From Poa pratensis (Eukaryota > Streptophyta > Magnoliopsida > Poales > Poaceae): DNA of 64,000 nt. Each line of letters begins with the position of its first letter. Position 1 is the first letter of the stretch. Below are positions 11,561-22,760 of this stretch, piece after piece. Below the pieces are notes generated by a model. That model was not told the DNA's origin. It made no database searches and worked only from the letters and a program-made list of their open reading frames with translations. The stretch covers positions 18,477,229 through 18,541,228 of the forward strand of contig CAMZMU010000096.1 of the NCBI GenBank assembly GCA_947311845.1, in the 5' to 3' direction. The position numbers and the translations under genes were made by a program.

Positions 11561-12549
11561 TATTTGGGCCACAACTTGGGGCGAGCACGGGAGGAGCGTG
11601 CAGCTACAGCTGCACAGAGCAGCGAGGTGGGCCACAACTTGGGCCGTAGTTCCCAAAGACAGCGACAGCGTGCCGCTGCGGACGCGGTACGTGCGTGCAG
11701 CCGGGACCTTACCGTGGATATGCCGCGGCGGACATGGATCACTCGGCGCTGGCCAACTCGAGGCTCGATGACGAGAACCAGGCCCTGGCCCGCAGCCTCA
11801 TTGCTGCATCGGCCACCAGTAGTGACTCTCTGGTTTCCGTGCTGCGTCGAGGAGGTCAGAGAGAGCCGCACCGCTAGAGGAGATTAAGAAATTTGAGAAA
11901 AATCGGGGAAGAAGATGGATATGACTGGTAGGTTCGCATTGTCAGTGAGACAACACAGTTAGCCCAGTCGGGATTGTTGCTTTCCCGGTATGCCAAACGG
12001 CTCTAAGGTTTAAAATAGACCGGGATTCAAAAGTTCAGTGTGCCGATTTCAGGGATTGCAAGTTTGAGGTTCGATTTAGCTAACCTCTATAAGTTCATGG
12101 TTTGTTTTGGACTTATTCCTTGAAACAACATAAGAGTAGGCGTTATGTCGAGCGACGTGGTTGCACGAGGAAGTAGTAGGTAGCTAGGTAGGCCTTATGT
12201 CGAGCAACGTGGTTGCACGAGGAAGTAGGAGGTAGCTAGGTAGGCGTTATGTGGACAAGACCTATTTTAAAACATCACCATGTCAATTCTCTCATAGGGT
12301 GCGATGGCCTTCGGCATAAGGCCACCATACTTTGAGTAAGCTCAGACTTGCTAAATGTGCATTTTTTGGACCTGCAAAATGCGGCTATGCTCAAGTTTAA
12401 CAGTTAAGGTTTACTTGGCCGAACATCACAACTACTCTGTCTATTCCAAAATTGATTCATGTCGCGTGTTTGTAAATTTGATCAAGGCTATATATAAAGT
12501 GCTATTATCTACTCTGTAGGCTTGGTCAATATAAAAATATATATCATAC
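11561..12549. other. Non-coding stretch with a 53-bp tandem repeat
   Basis: A GC-rich patch at 11570-11880 holds short ORFs, including one ending at 11877 with MDHSALANSRLDDENQALAR, which I do not recognise. From 12138 a unit starting GGCGTTATGTCGAGC is repeated at 12191 and partly at 12243. The rest shows no gene. Confidence 0.5.
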
Positions 12550-13174
12550 GACTTCCGTAGAAGTCTGCGTTCCATTTTCAATGATAACAGAATAGCAGTC
12601 CAATTACAAAATAAACGTAAAGCGAAAAAACATCAAGCTGCGATGCTCCTCTACATGAAGAGACCAACAAGAAACATCTAAAGCAGTTTTAACCCTAGGA
12701 ACTTAGTCCAAAACCCATATGGGGCATACACGGCAAACTCTAGGAGTATATATATACAAGTTTTTAAAGCCAAAAGCATCCTAGGATGCTGTAGGATAAC
12801 CAGAACAACTTGAAACATCTTCTTTGTCCGGACAAAAGCAAGCGCAACATCAAGAGGCACCCCCACCAACCCTACCATCTCTTCTTTTCCCTCATTCCTC
12901 CATGCCATCTACTTCAGCATCATCAGTAATTTGGAGCCTTAAACTCCGTGCAGCATTGTGTGCCCAATTGCCAGTTTCTGGATCCTAGCTGCACCTTCTT
13001 CCACGTTTTGCCTGACACCACGTGCTTTGAAGGCCTGGAAGGAAAGCACACATATAACGGTTAAGTTCAACAGGCGAGGAGATGAACTTTTTCTCAAAGC
13101 ATATACGGTTTCTAGTCTTCCAGATTGCCCAGCAAAAAAGCAGCAATTCCAGTTATATGCATATTAGTCCCTAA

Positions 13175-14800
13175 GAGCATCTCCACCGGGGGCCCCCAAA
13201 TCGGTGTCCGGCCAATTGGGGGTGCCGCCCACAGCGGCGAACTCCAAAGGCCAATTCCAAAAAAAAAATATCATCAACACATCGGCGGTAGTTTTTGCAT
13301 TTCAATACGAATTGAAGATAGAAAATGTAATAATTATTACAAGACAAGTTCAAATTCGAATTCAAAGTTTAAATACAAAGATTGATGTCATTGATCACAT
13401 CGGCGTTGTACTCATGGCCATTGATCACATAATTGCATGGTGGAGTTAGGCCATCACAAAGTTTCTTAAACACCGGGAGTGCTGGAGCACATTGATGTCA
13501 TTGGCGGCACCGGCGGTGCCGAAATACGCATGCCAGATCCAAAGATCATAGTCTGCTACAGCCTCAAGTATAACACTGCACTTTCCGTGATGTCCTGACT
13601 TGTACATCCCTTGCCAAGCGAACGGGCAGTTCTTCCAGTTCCAATGCATGCAATCGATGCTTCCAAGCATCCCTGAAAATCCTCTTGCTTGGCCTTGTGC
13701 CAAGAGACGAGCCGTGTCTGCCTCATTTGGTGTTCTCAGATATTCTTTTCCAAACACTTTCACAACTGCCTTACAAAATCTGTAGGTGGCTTCGACGGCG
13801 GTGGACTCAGACATGCGGAGATAGTCATTCAACGCATCGGCGGGAAGCCCGTAAGCAAGGCACCGTATGGCCGCCGTGCATTTCAGAAGAGATGAAAACC
13901 CAAGGAGGCTGGTGCAGTCTCTCTTCAGCTCAAAGTAGTCGTCGTATTCCCGAACACCATGCACGATCTTCCTGAACACGTCCCTGCTCATCCTAAAGCG
14001 CCGGCGAAATTCATGAGGTAAGTTCGCCGGATTTGTGGCAAAGTAGTCGTTGTACAAGAGCATGTGCCCAGTTGCTCTGTTACGTTCCTTGTTGGGCCTC
14101 AGCCCCTTCACTGATCCTCCAAACTTCAGCGCCGCGTCTGTCTCGACTGTGGCATCTAGAAGTGCGGCCATGACCATCTCATTCTCCTCGTCGTCGGCCG
14201 CAAGGGCGGCATCCTCCGCCATCATTTCGAAAAACATGATCTCGTCGTCGTTGTCCATGTCGTATTGGACGAAACAAAGCAATGAAACAAGGCCACGAAT
14301 GACCAATCAATAAAATCAGCCTATCAACCAATGGTCGAACAGGTTGCAGGCGGGGCGGGAGGGAAGAAGAGCCGTACCCGGGCTGAATTAGCTATGCCGG
14401 TGCTAGACGAGGTCGGAAACCGGCGGGAGTGGCGGCAAGCAGGTATGCGTGAGCGCTGCGGCTTGGTCCCCGAGGTGCGAATCAAGCAGGCGGCGACAAG
14501 AGTGGTGGCGATGGTGCGAATCGCCGGCGAGAGGAAAAAGAAGGAGGGTGTGGGGAGCGAATGAATCAGGTCACGCCGGCGTTGTGTGTATGACGGGCGG
14601 GCCACCCCTGTCAGAGGGCATGTCTGCCCCATGTCCGCACCCCGAGGGGGCCTCCAAACTTGGAGGCGCCGTTTGGGGGTGCCGGACACGATTTCGCTCG
14701 GCCTGACCCTTTGGCGGGTGCCGCTGGTGGCGATTTTGGCGTCCGGACCCCAATGGGCCTTGGGGGGGGGGTCCTTTGAAGGCCCCCGATGGAGATGCTC
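13175..14800 (-). mobile_element. PIF/Harbinger DNA transposon, 1626 bp, complete ends
   Basis: Terminal inverted repeats begin GAGCATCTCCACCGGGGGCC on the left, with the right end reading as the inverse (GGCCCCCGATGGAGATGCTC, with a small gap). The element is flanked on both sides by TAA (13172-13174 and 14801-14803), the TWA target duplication of this superfamily. It carries a truncated transposase gene on the minus strand and inserted into the zf-RVT region of a LINE relic. Confidence 0.93.
13446..14258 (-). CDS. Harbinger transposase (Plant_tran family), C-terminally truncated
   Basis: The start chosen is ATG at 14258 (MDNDDEIMFFEMM), giving 270 aa; the frame also extends to 14306. The helix-turn-helix-like region FRRRFRMSRDVFRKIVHGV comes first. 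The DDE domain follows, with the first D in GMLGSIDCMHWNWKNCPFAW and the second in GTAGAANDINVL. The protein stops about 12 residues after the second aspartate, so the third catalytic residue (E in the usual DVERAFG block) is absent. Full-length relatives are about 350-450 aa. The associated Myb-like ORF of autonomous elements is also missing. It is therefore a deletion derivative that cannot move alone. Confidence 0.88.
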   Translation of the reverse strand: MDNDDEIMFFEMMAEDAALAADDEENEMVMAALLDATVETDAALKFGGSVKGLRPNKERNRATGHMLLYNDYFATNPANLPHEFRRRFRMSRDVFRKIVHGVREYDDYFELKRDCTSLLGFSSLLKCTAAIRCLAYGLPADALNDYLRMSESTAVEATYRFCKAVVKVFGKEYLRTPNEADTARLLAQGQARGFSGMLGSIDCMHWNWKNCPFAWQGMYKSGHHGKCSVILEAVADYDLWIWHAYFGTAGAANDINVLQHSRCLRNFVMA

Positions 14801-15545
14801 TAAGGGGAGGAATTTAGCAATCCACCAGAAAAATAGAGTGAAACAGGAAGGTCTACTATGTACCCCTAAGGAAGTACTAATCACACCACACATATAAACT
14901 TTAGCAGGACAACCAAAAAAAACATGTGAGAAATTGATTCATTAGCAGGACGTAACCGGCAGGTGTAATCCCCAACCCATTTGTGTTTTTTCATGTTAAT
15001 TTTAGTTGCAATAGCATTATATCTGATTAGTCACAGCCAAATCTTGATCTTCAAAGGATTCTTGGCTTTGAGAGTTGTTTAAAGGATTTATCAACCCCAT
15101 TAGAGGACAGTTTATTATACAGAATTTCATAGTGACACTCTAGATTAGTGAATTTACATCTAGGTCTGTCTACCCCCTCTATAAGTGCCACTGTTAGCAA
15201 AGAGATTCTCAATTGATTTATTTGTTGTTGCAACACGATATCAAGCAATCTTCTGAATGTAAGCTGCCATCCTCTCTCATACATTTCCTTGACCGTGCAA
15301 ATTTGTTGTTGACAAATCATAGAGCCGTGGGTACTGGTCACAGAAGGAAACCACACCACACCAAGCATCATGCCAAAAATCAGTCTCACCTCTACCATAA
15401 ACAACCATAACTTTTCCATGTAGCTAAATATGTTTGATTTTGAGCAAGTCTTTCGCAGAGTCATTTTGTTTCATTACAACTCTCTAGATCCCATGGGTAA
15501 TCCCATACTTGGCTGTTGGCTCTAACCACATTCTTCCACACCCCA

Positions 15546-16957
15546 ATATTTGTTTTTGATCTAACTAAAACTTCAATTAATTTGGAACGAAGAAGTATAG
15601 TTTCCTTTTTCTTCTTGGAGCTGTCTCAAATAGCATTGTTAAGTCGGTGGAAATCAATTTGAGGACCTCGCTATTAGCTACAGATTGCACAGATGCATGT
15701 CAGCTATCATCCACAAGCAATCCACAACCGCTAACTCCTACATGTCGCGGCAGCTTTAAATCCATAGCACCTTTCTTAATTTGTGATTGCAGGAAGTCAT
15801 ACTGGTCTGAAACCTGAACCCAAGTACCACTCACACTCAGTACCATCCTACCGTCAGTCTGGACGCACATGGCGAGCTAGCGCTATCAGAAATTAGGATA
15901 TATTGGTGGCCTTTCCCTCCCTGAAGTCAAGCTTTTGTTTTCGAACTGCAGGAGCTTTGGTAAGGTCGCTCATCATCGAGGAGGATGTGCTTTATTGAAA
16001 GCCTCCAGTTAGAGGAGTCATCTCATTATCTTATGAAGCCAATCTCCATGTACAGCGAGTGATGTACTAGTATACTCCAGTACCACTACTATACTTCGGT
16101 CTTCATCTCCAATTGAAGTGCACTCGTAACCAGTCCTATACTATGTTGAATTGTTGGTTGTAACCAAAAGTACAAGTTCGTCCGAAAAGATCATTTTTTT
16201 CCCATTGCCGACCCACGTGTCAGTGATAACGCGGCAGAGCTCGCATTGACTGAAGACCGGTCGAGAGTCCTCTCTTCACAATCATAGCTGTGTCTGGGCC
16301 TCTGAATTCTGAGACGCCGATTTGCACAGAATCGGTCCCCCACCGGATCAGAATTTTCAGATATCATAGCCGTAGCCCGTAGGCTGCAGCATTGTCGACA
16401 GTGTCGACCGGAGTGGAGCACGGGAGACAGTGCTCCGCCGCTCCGCCGATGCCACTGCTTTGGCATCCTATTTTCTTTTCCCTTTGGTAATGTCATGTCA
16501 TTTGACAACAAGTCGCCGAGTAAAGCTAGCCAACCGTGCGTACGTGCGCAGGTGCGCTTCTGTTTCACTTGGTTTGCATTTTGTGGTGCAGAATTCTGTC
16601 TTTGCCTCAGACAAATGGAACAAACGACTACATGAAGAGAAATCCATTGTTTTCAGAAGAGAACAAAGTTGAAGGGAGGAAACAGGTGAAAACAAACTAT
16701 ATCATGCATGCTTGATATGCAGCTCTACAAATCTGAAAGTGCACCTGATTTATTGGGATTAAGAGACACCTGGGAATTAAGCGCACATTTTTTTCAAAGA
16801 GAAGAACAACAAGATCACACTCAAATCATCTCTCACGTGAGACATGACACAACGAGGTGAACTATACCTGAAAGAGCCTGCCAACATCGTCACATCACAG
16901 CGCGCCGTGCCCGCTAAGACGGACGGGACGGTTCAGCTCAAACAAGGCTCTTCTTGG
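15546..16957. other. Non-coding stretch, nothing recognised
   Basis: Mixed composition. The first few hundred bases may still be LINE relic. Short ORFs at 16191-16568 and 16430-16695 show no similarity I recognise. Confidence 0.45.
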
Positions 16958-17750
16958 CTAATGGTGACGCCGGTAAACTCGTCGCAATCTTGTGGCTGTA
17001 AGCGCGAGCCGGGCTCGCGGCGAGGTTGCCGGCGCTGCTCTGTTTGCGCCATTTCCACGAGTCTGCCGGCGTGCTGGGCAGCGGCGGCAAGGCGGGCGCC
17101 GGCACAGCCCGAACGGCCACCCCTCGCAGTCCGGAAGCCCTCCCACGTCACCGGGGTATCCACGTCCGTCGACGACGCCACCGTCGCCGCTCGGCTCGTG
17201 CTGCGCGTGAAGAAACTCTTCACCGAGAAGAACGCCTCGCTCTGGACGTCGTCGGCGTCGCTCGCCGCCTCCTTCTCCTCCTCCTCCTCCACGGCGACGA
17301 CGACGCACTTCTCGGGGCTCGAGACCTTCTCGAGGACGCTCCTCAGATCGAGCGGCTTGAACGACCAGACGAAGGTGCTCGACAGGGTGGGGGACTCCAC
17401 GCTGCACCTCGACTCCTTCCTCTTCAGCTGCCGATTCCTCATCTCGTTAAGTACCACTGCGCCATTAACGCAAGAACACGCCATGCTCAATCTCCCTATC
17501 TTGGCTGAAAAAAGTACCTAGTTAATTAATCAGAGCATTCGCCGCCGTCGCCGCGCGCTTACTTTTTGGTGTCGAGGGCGTCGTCGTCGTCGTCGTCGCT
17601 GTCGTCGCCGGAGCTCCACCCGGCGCCGCGCATCCTCCCGACGCAGGGGACATGGCAGTGCGCATAGGTCTCCCTGATGAGGCAGGAGAGGGACTTGCAG
17701 TGGTTAGTGGCTGGGAGCCTGGGGTGGTACTCGTGCGCCAAGCAAGGCAT
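16958..17750 (-). pseudogene. Uncharacterised plant-specific protein, two exons, frameshifted
   Basis: Exon 1 (17750-17563) begins MPCLAHEYHPRLPATNHCKS and ends in an acidic DDSDDDDDDALDTK stretch before a GTAAGC donor. Exon 2 (from about 17470 down) reads LNEMRNRQLKRKESRCSVES, then FVWSFKPLDLRSVLEKVSSP, an acidic run, and FFSVKSFFTRSTSRAATVAS. The C-terminal motif CEGWPFGLCRRP followed by LPPLPSTPADSWKWRK appears only by switching frame twice; one G seems lost in each place (near 17140 and 17100). I recognise this as a conserved grass family of unknown function but cannot name it. The plus-strand ORF over this region is a shadow. A related fragment lies at 22455-22760. Confidence 0.65.
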
Positions 17751-19240
17751 CGCTCCAGCATAACGCAGCAACGCTCACGCGATCGATGATCGATGCGTGT
17801 GCTGTGATCGCTGCCGAGCTGTGCGTATAAATGGGATCTTGTCGCTGTGGGCGGACGGCGAATGGGTTTTCGGCTGAGGAGTGAGGAGTCGATGTGGACG
17901 CGCATGACAAGTGCGCTGCAACGTAAAGCAGAGGAAATATTCGAGCTCTCGATTGTATGGGAGCCGTGGAGCTAGAGTCTATAATCCTTTGGTTGAAGGC
18001 TAAGTAAGAAAATATTCGAGCTCGACAGTGTACTGGATATTGCGGCGTGGAGTTCCAATCCAGATAGAATAGATTTGACCGATTTCCTTTATCTTCTTCT
18101 CCTTCTCTTTGCTACGTGTTAAAAAATTAGTCAGTGAACTCCGTGCTCGATCCAAGGAGGAGAGAAAAAACATCGTAAATTCGTCGTCATCAGTGAACAC
18201 TAATAAACCCAACAGTAGCACCCACAACCACAAGTCCACAACTACAACTAACAATCTAACATCGTGTTGTTTAATCCATAGGAGGTTCCTTGATCCGAGG
18301 TACCAATTAAACAGGTATACAAGCTTTTGAGGTGAAACGTTGCCGTTGGATAAACCTGCCGTATTTGACCACACGGCAGCGAGAGTGTGGGTTTTCAGTT
18401 GCCGCGGCAGCGTCAGATGATGCGCTCACCGGTGCAGTGTAGCACCCGTGGCGTCGATCGTGGCCGTAGTTCTCGCGCATCTCTTGAAGCAAACGCTACG
18501 ACCAACCTCAGCACCCATGCGATGCCAAGTGTGAGATCGAGCCGAGAACCCAACGGCCGGGGCACCACACGAGCGCCACCGCGGGTCAGTTCCTCGTCGA
18601 CGGTGATCAGCCGGTGAGGTCACGAAGCACCGAGAGTCGGGCGTTCAACTTGCGTTAGCCCTCCTCGCAGAAGATTGAAGCAGAAAATGATTCGGAAACA
18701 AAAAAATGTTCTCTTCAAAAGGATTATATATAAGGTAAATATTGCAAGAGAACATTGCTGGTGGTGGTTCGACGTAGCTTTCGGGAGCACGGAGGAATCA
18801 AAGATCGAGATGTGCAGAGATCTTTTTTGCCATCCACGTGTACGAATGATCTTTGCGCCGTAGGAATGCGATCCTGAAAACGAAACGTGCTTGTAGCAAC
18901 GATCAGTGCGAAGGGACAGATGAAGATTGTGCGACACCATGGTTGTCTTTTTTCCTATAAATTTGAGACAGAATTTTACTTTTTCGGCAGCCTCTCTGCC
19001 TCTTCACCAACTAAGAATGTACTTACAAAGCTTCTTAAGCATAGGTATATCAGGACTATCAATCTTTGTTAAGCGCAAAATCTGGTCGATTTACTAGCAT
19101 GAGTATCAGGATTTTAATTTCGATTATGCACAAAGTCTGAGATTTAAGGATAAATAGGAACCCAAAGTTACGTCCATGAGGATTATAAGTTTATAACTCA
19201 TGTGTTGAGTTTGCACACCCACCATCCCAATCAGATGACT
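17751..19240. other. Upstream region of the preceding pseudogene and non-coding sequence
   Basis: The first 150 bases contain CCCATTTATAC (minus reading), a weak TATA-like box for the minus-strand pseudogene. The rest, including an ACAACTAACAA-type low-complexity patch near 18240, has no recognised gene. Confidence 0.4.
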
Positions 19241-21788
19241 CTTCCATGAAAAAACAAAAAACCTCCGGGGCCGTTTTTGGGTGACTCTGGAGAGCCTTAT
19301 CGCGTCGCTCTGTTTACCTTGCTTCACATGGTCCTTGGGTGACGGCGGATGGCGGCGGGAGCTTTTTCGTCTACATCTTTTTTCACATGGTCTTCCTCTT
19401 CTAGCCCGTTTGTCCTCTCGATATGCCCCGTCGTCATCAGTTGCAGCCACGTCTCTGCAGCCTTCGGATTGACAGCCTCGGGTCTGGCATTGCAAACATG
19501 CATGATTTCACATATAAAAATAGGCATTTGAACATATGGACAAGTAGGGGGTTATGGGCGGTCTATCAGCGACGGTCAAAGTCGTACACCCTAGGGTTCG
19601 GCAATCTCCCGGTTTGGCGAGACGAAGTAGTGAAAGTTGTCGTATGTAGTCAAATTAGTCGTGGCCGAGCATCGACACCATCTTGTCGGCGCCGGAATCA
19701 ATACTGGAGAAACATCACCATCTTTTTCCGGCGTCGGAGTGGATGTAGTGGAAGTAGTGTCACACCGAACTTGTCGGCAATCTTCGGATGCCGTTATGTC
19801 ATCTGCGCCACGGTAGTCGTTCGTGGGTCGACGAGATGATTGTCGGAGCAATGCATATCAAGGAAATAGACTCGAGCGTAGGGGTAGCCATACACATTGT
19901 TGAGTTGGAGCTCCAACGGGAGGCGACGTGACCAATCGGCTTGTTTCTCCATTGCATTGGTTGATTTGGTGGGATTTGTGAGTGAATGACTTAAGAATTT
20001 AAATTATTTCTTGCAATTGCATTTGGTATATCGGTTTGAGTTCTCCATGAAGATTCGTGGAAGTGAAAGTCAGGGAAGCTTATCACTTTTGGTTACTTGG
20101 GTGCCCTAGAGTTTGTTCCTCTTGGGTGCTAGGGCATCTAGACGATTGATGTTGTCAGGAAGCTCAATTTTTTGAGAAGTTTGAGTCCAGCTTCGGGATG
20201 TTCCAATTAAGCCATGGAAATTTCCCTGAGCAATTTATACGAGTTTGGTGATCGTCCTCAAGGGTCCCACAGTGGAATCGTGGCAAATCACAGTGTGCCC
20301 TGCAAGGGCACGAGAAGAATAAGGCGGGAGCATTGTGCCTCTTTACCTCTCCAATATAGACTACCTTCACTTGAGAAGTGAAATTCGGGATACATCTCGT
20401 CTCCGCGTGCCTCGGTTATCTCTATTTATGAGCTCCACTATTATATATTTACTTTGGGATAACCATCGAGCTTGATATTATATGTTGTTATCTCTCAGTT
20501 ATTTATCTTGTTTAGCATAAGTTGTTGGTGTGCATAGTTAAGTCTAGCTTATTTAGATTTCATGCTTGATAAATTAAACACTATTTTATTCCACATTTAT
20601 TCAATCTTAAACCATAATTGTTTTAAATTTCCTATTCACCCCCTCTCTAGGCACCATCTATGTCCTTTAACCCAGTCAAGGCTCAAAGCAGCTTGAGGTC
20701 AGCTATGTTGTAGCCCAAGAGGACGGAGTCATAGGATATCGAAGAGTGTGTAGCCCAAGAGGACGGGGTCGTAGGAGATCAGAGAGTGGCAGCCAAAAAT
20801 TTTGCTAGACGGATCAAGGTCGGAGTAGGATGCCGACGAGCTCGTGGCGACACAAGCGGATTCGACTGAGATTGTGGGTGGCAGCCAGGGAAGTGGATGG
20901 AGGCAGCATGAGATGATGACAATGACTCCCTCTTGGTGTTAGGTTTCTGTCTCGAGACAATGGGGAAGATGGCAAAATCGACACAATATCGTAGTCCCGC
21001 TTTTTTGAGTTCCACGAAACTGCAAAAGGGCAGCTATGCGTGTTTGTATGGAAAAACTACTCGGCTTCGCTAATCTAGTTTCTTAGAGTTGAAGTTTTGG
21101 ACATTGCTCTACAGTGAAATTTCAAGAAGGTGGAAGTTGGACCACTTCCGAACATTTGTGTGGATTATGCTGACCTAACTCCCAAATCCACACCTATCAC
21201 TAAAACCCCTCTTGGTTCTACTGTATTTGGCCGGTTTTATCCCCCATTTCCCCCTAAAATTCTTCAAATTATAGTTTATTTCTCTCAATGCCTAGTACAC
21301 TAGCTCTTCCTAGTGGATTCACGATAAATGGGGATATGACGGAATTGAGTGAGGCCATTTCACCCAATATGCGTGGGGATCATCCCTACTAGTTCCCTAT
21401 CTTATGAAAAAACGAAGGGGAGGGGAGATTTTTTTAGTGAAAAAAACGAAGGAGAGGTATCCGGGCCGGCAGATGGCGGGCTGGCCTTAGACCGACGGGC
21501 TCCCAACGCGCCGGCCCGACAACGCCAAGCCGAAACACTTCGTACTGTTTCCAAAAAAAACAAGGCGATGTAAACTATCGAAAAAAAAGAGGAGGAGCAC
21601 CACCTGTAAAAGTTGTCAAGAAAAAAAAAGGATGAGCAAGTAGAGAAAGCAAAAGAAGCGATTCGTTCGGCATCCCAGGCTTCCTTACCTTCACCTCCCA
21701 GTCAAGCAAACCAGAGCACGCCGGCCGGCAAAGCCCTCCCCAAATCACTCCCCCAGAATCGAGCAGACCAAGAATCCGAGCTCCATCA
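19241..21788. other. Non-coding stretch before the membrane-protein gene
   Basis: No gene recognised. A 41-bp unit beginning GTAGCCCAAGAGGACGG is present twice in tandem at 20708 and 20749. A stretch near 20630-20660 (TTCACCCCCTCTCTAGGCAC) resembles the tail of an LTR, but no partner was found. The last 100 bases are probably 5' UTR of the gene at 21789. Confidence 0.45.
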
Positions 21789-22310
21789 ATGGCGGATCAG
21801 GAGCCCGCCGAGCAGCCGGGCCCGTCGGCGTGGCCCCCCTGGACCTCCCTCCTGCTCCGGGCCCTGAGCAAGCGCCTGACCTGGGCGGCCCTCTTCCTCG
21901 CCGTCTACGCCGCGCTGCTCTCCTCCTCCTGGAGCCTGCTGGGGTCCGTGCGCGCCTGGTACTACTCCGCCGCGGCCGGGTCAGGGGCCGCCCCGGCCGT
22001 GTGGCCCGCGGCGCTGTACGCGTCCGTGATGTACGGCGCCGTCTTCGGGCTGCTGTCCATGGGCGCCGCGCTGGCCGTCGCCGCGCCGGCCATGCTGATG
22101 ACCTGGATCACCGTGCTCGTGCTGCTGGCCTTCGCCGGGAAGCCCAGGAGGTCGCTGGTCGCCGAGGGGCGGCGAGCCACGGCCGACATCGCGCGGCTCG
22201 CGTTCCGCGTCCTGCTCTGCGAGGGCAACGCCGTCGCCGCGGTCTGCGCCGCCGCCAGCTTCGCCGCCCTCCTCTTCGGCCGCCGAGACGACGGCGACGC
22301 CCGCGGCTGA
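21789..22310 (+). CDS. Small four-pass membrane protein, grass-conserved, function unknown
   Basis: An uninterrupted 173-codon frame starts at ATG 21789 in a good plant context (TCAATGGCG) and ends with TGA. GC is very high, as in many single-exon grass genes. Hydrophobic segments lie at about residues 31-52, 73-95, 97-116 and 147-163, with charged loops between (RALSKR before the first, GKPRRSLVAEGRRATADIAR between the third and fourth). The N-terminus (MADQEPAEQPGPSAWPPW) is polar and proline-rich with no signal peptide. I do not know a defined family, so location (plasma membrane, ER or plastid) is not inferred. The same-strand ORF at 21830-22315 and the antisense ORFs are composition shadows. 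Confidence 0.8.
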   Translation: MADQEPAEQPGPSAWPPWTSLLLRALSKRLTWAALFLAVYAALLSSSWSLLGSVRAWYYSAAAGSGAAPAVWPAALYASVMYGAVFGLLSMGAALAVAAPAMLMTWITVLVLLAFAGKPRRSLVAEGRRATADIARLAFRVLLCEGNAVAAVCAAASFAALLFGRRDDGDARG

Positions 22311-22454
22311 TCTGATGATGCCTTTCCCCTTTTTTTCCCACGGTCTCTTTTTTAGTTTATTTCTCCTGCAGCTAATTTCATTCTAGTTGGTCCTGTCGTC
22401 CGGACGCAGCCGTTGTATACCAAGATTTGGGGTTTCCTTCATTTTTCGAGAATG
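22311..22454 (+). other. 3' flank of the membrane-protein gene
   Basis: T-rich sequence after the stop codon, consistent with a 3' UTR. No AATAAA-type signal is evident. Confidence 0.4.
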
Positions 22455-22760
22455 GAAGTTCTTCTTTTTGTAATGGTGACGCCGGTAAACTGGTATTAGT
22501 AGTGATCTTGTAGAGCTGTAAGCAGGAGCCGGGCTCGCGGCGAGGTTGCTGCCGCTGCTCCGTTTGCGCCATTTCCGTCGGCGTGCTGGGCAGCGGGGGT
22601 ACGGAAGGGCGCCGGCACAGACTGAACGGCCACCCCTCGCACGTCGCCGGCGGGTCCATGTCCGTCGACGACGCCACGATCGCCGCCCGGCTTCACGCTG
22701 CACCTCGACGAACGCTTCTTCATCTCCCGGATCCACCTCATCTAGTTAAGTATCGCCTGC
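22455..22760 (-). pseudogene. Partial, internally deleted copy of the gene at 16958-17750
   Basis: On the minus strand the frame MASSTDMDPPATCEGWPFSL followed by CRRPSVPPLPSTP matches the C-terminal motif of the 17-kb pseudogene, here without the two frameshifts seen there. After PSTP the frame is lost again (the SWKWRK segment is altered). Compared with the first copy, about 200 bases encoding the acidic and FFSVKSFF segments are missing; a piece resembling the start of exon 2 (CTGCACCTCGA) is joined directly. It lies tail-to-tail with the membrane-protein gene and could overlap its 3' UTR. Confidence 0.65.

Larger units (their letters stand above)
12550..15545 (-). mobile_element. Second LINE relic, split by a Harbinger element
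   Basis: Minus-strand fragments of a LINE C-terminal region lie on both sides of the Harbinger insertion. Right of it (14804-15545) are WQLTFRRLL near 15250 and a zf-RVT core with NESISHMFF, then GCPAKVYMCGVIS (14870-14960), which needs one base removed from a run of T. Left of it (12900-13170) is AIWKTRNRICFEKKF, the usual plant LINE tail, followed by 3' UTR-like sequence to about 12550. All is heavily decayed. Confidence 0.65.

Noticed and set aside
11560..11887. Overlapping plus and minus ORFs in a GC-rich patch
   Set aside because: No recognisable motif in any frame and no consistent start or splice context; left as unassigned sequence.
16844..17521. Long plus-strand ORF (225 aa)
   Set aside because: It is the antisense of a minus-strand gene relic with recognisable plant protein motifs; serine/alanine-rich composition comes from the GC-rich complement.
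20580..20670. Possible LTR 3' end (TTCACCCCCTCTCTAGGCAC)
   Set aside because: No partner LTR, primer site or target duplication could be found nearby.
21830..22315. 161-aa plus-strand ORF overlapping the membrane-protein gene
   Set aside because: Arg/Ala/Leu-rich frame typical of a shifted reading of GC-rich grass coding sequence; the other frame has coherent transmembrane segments and a better start.
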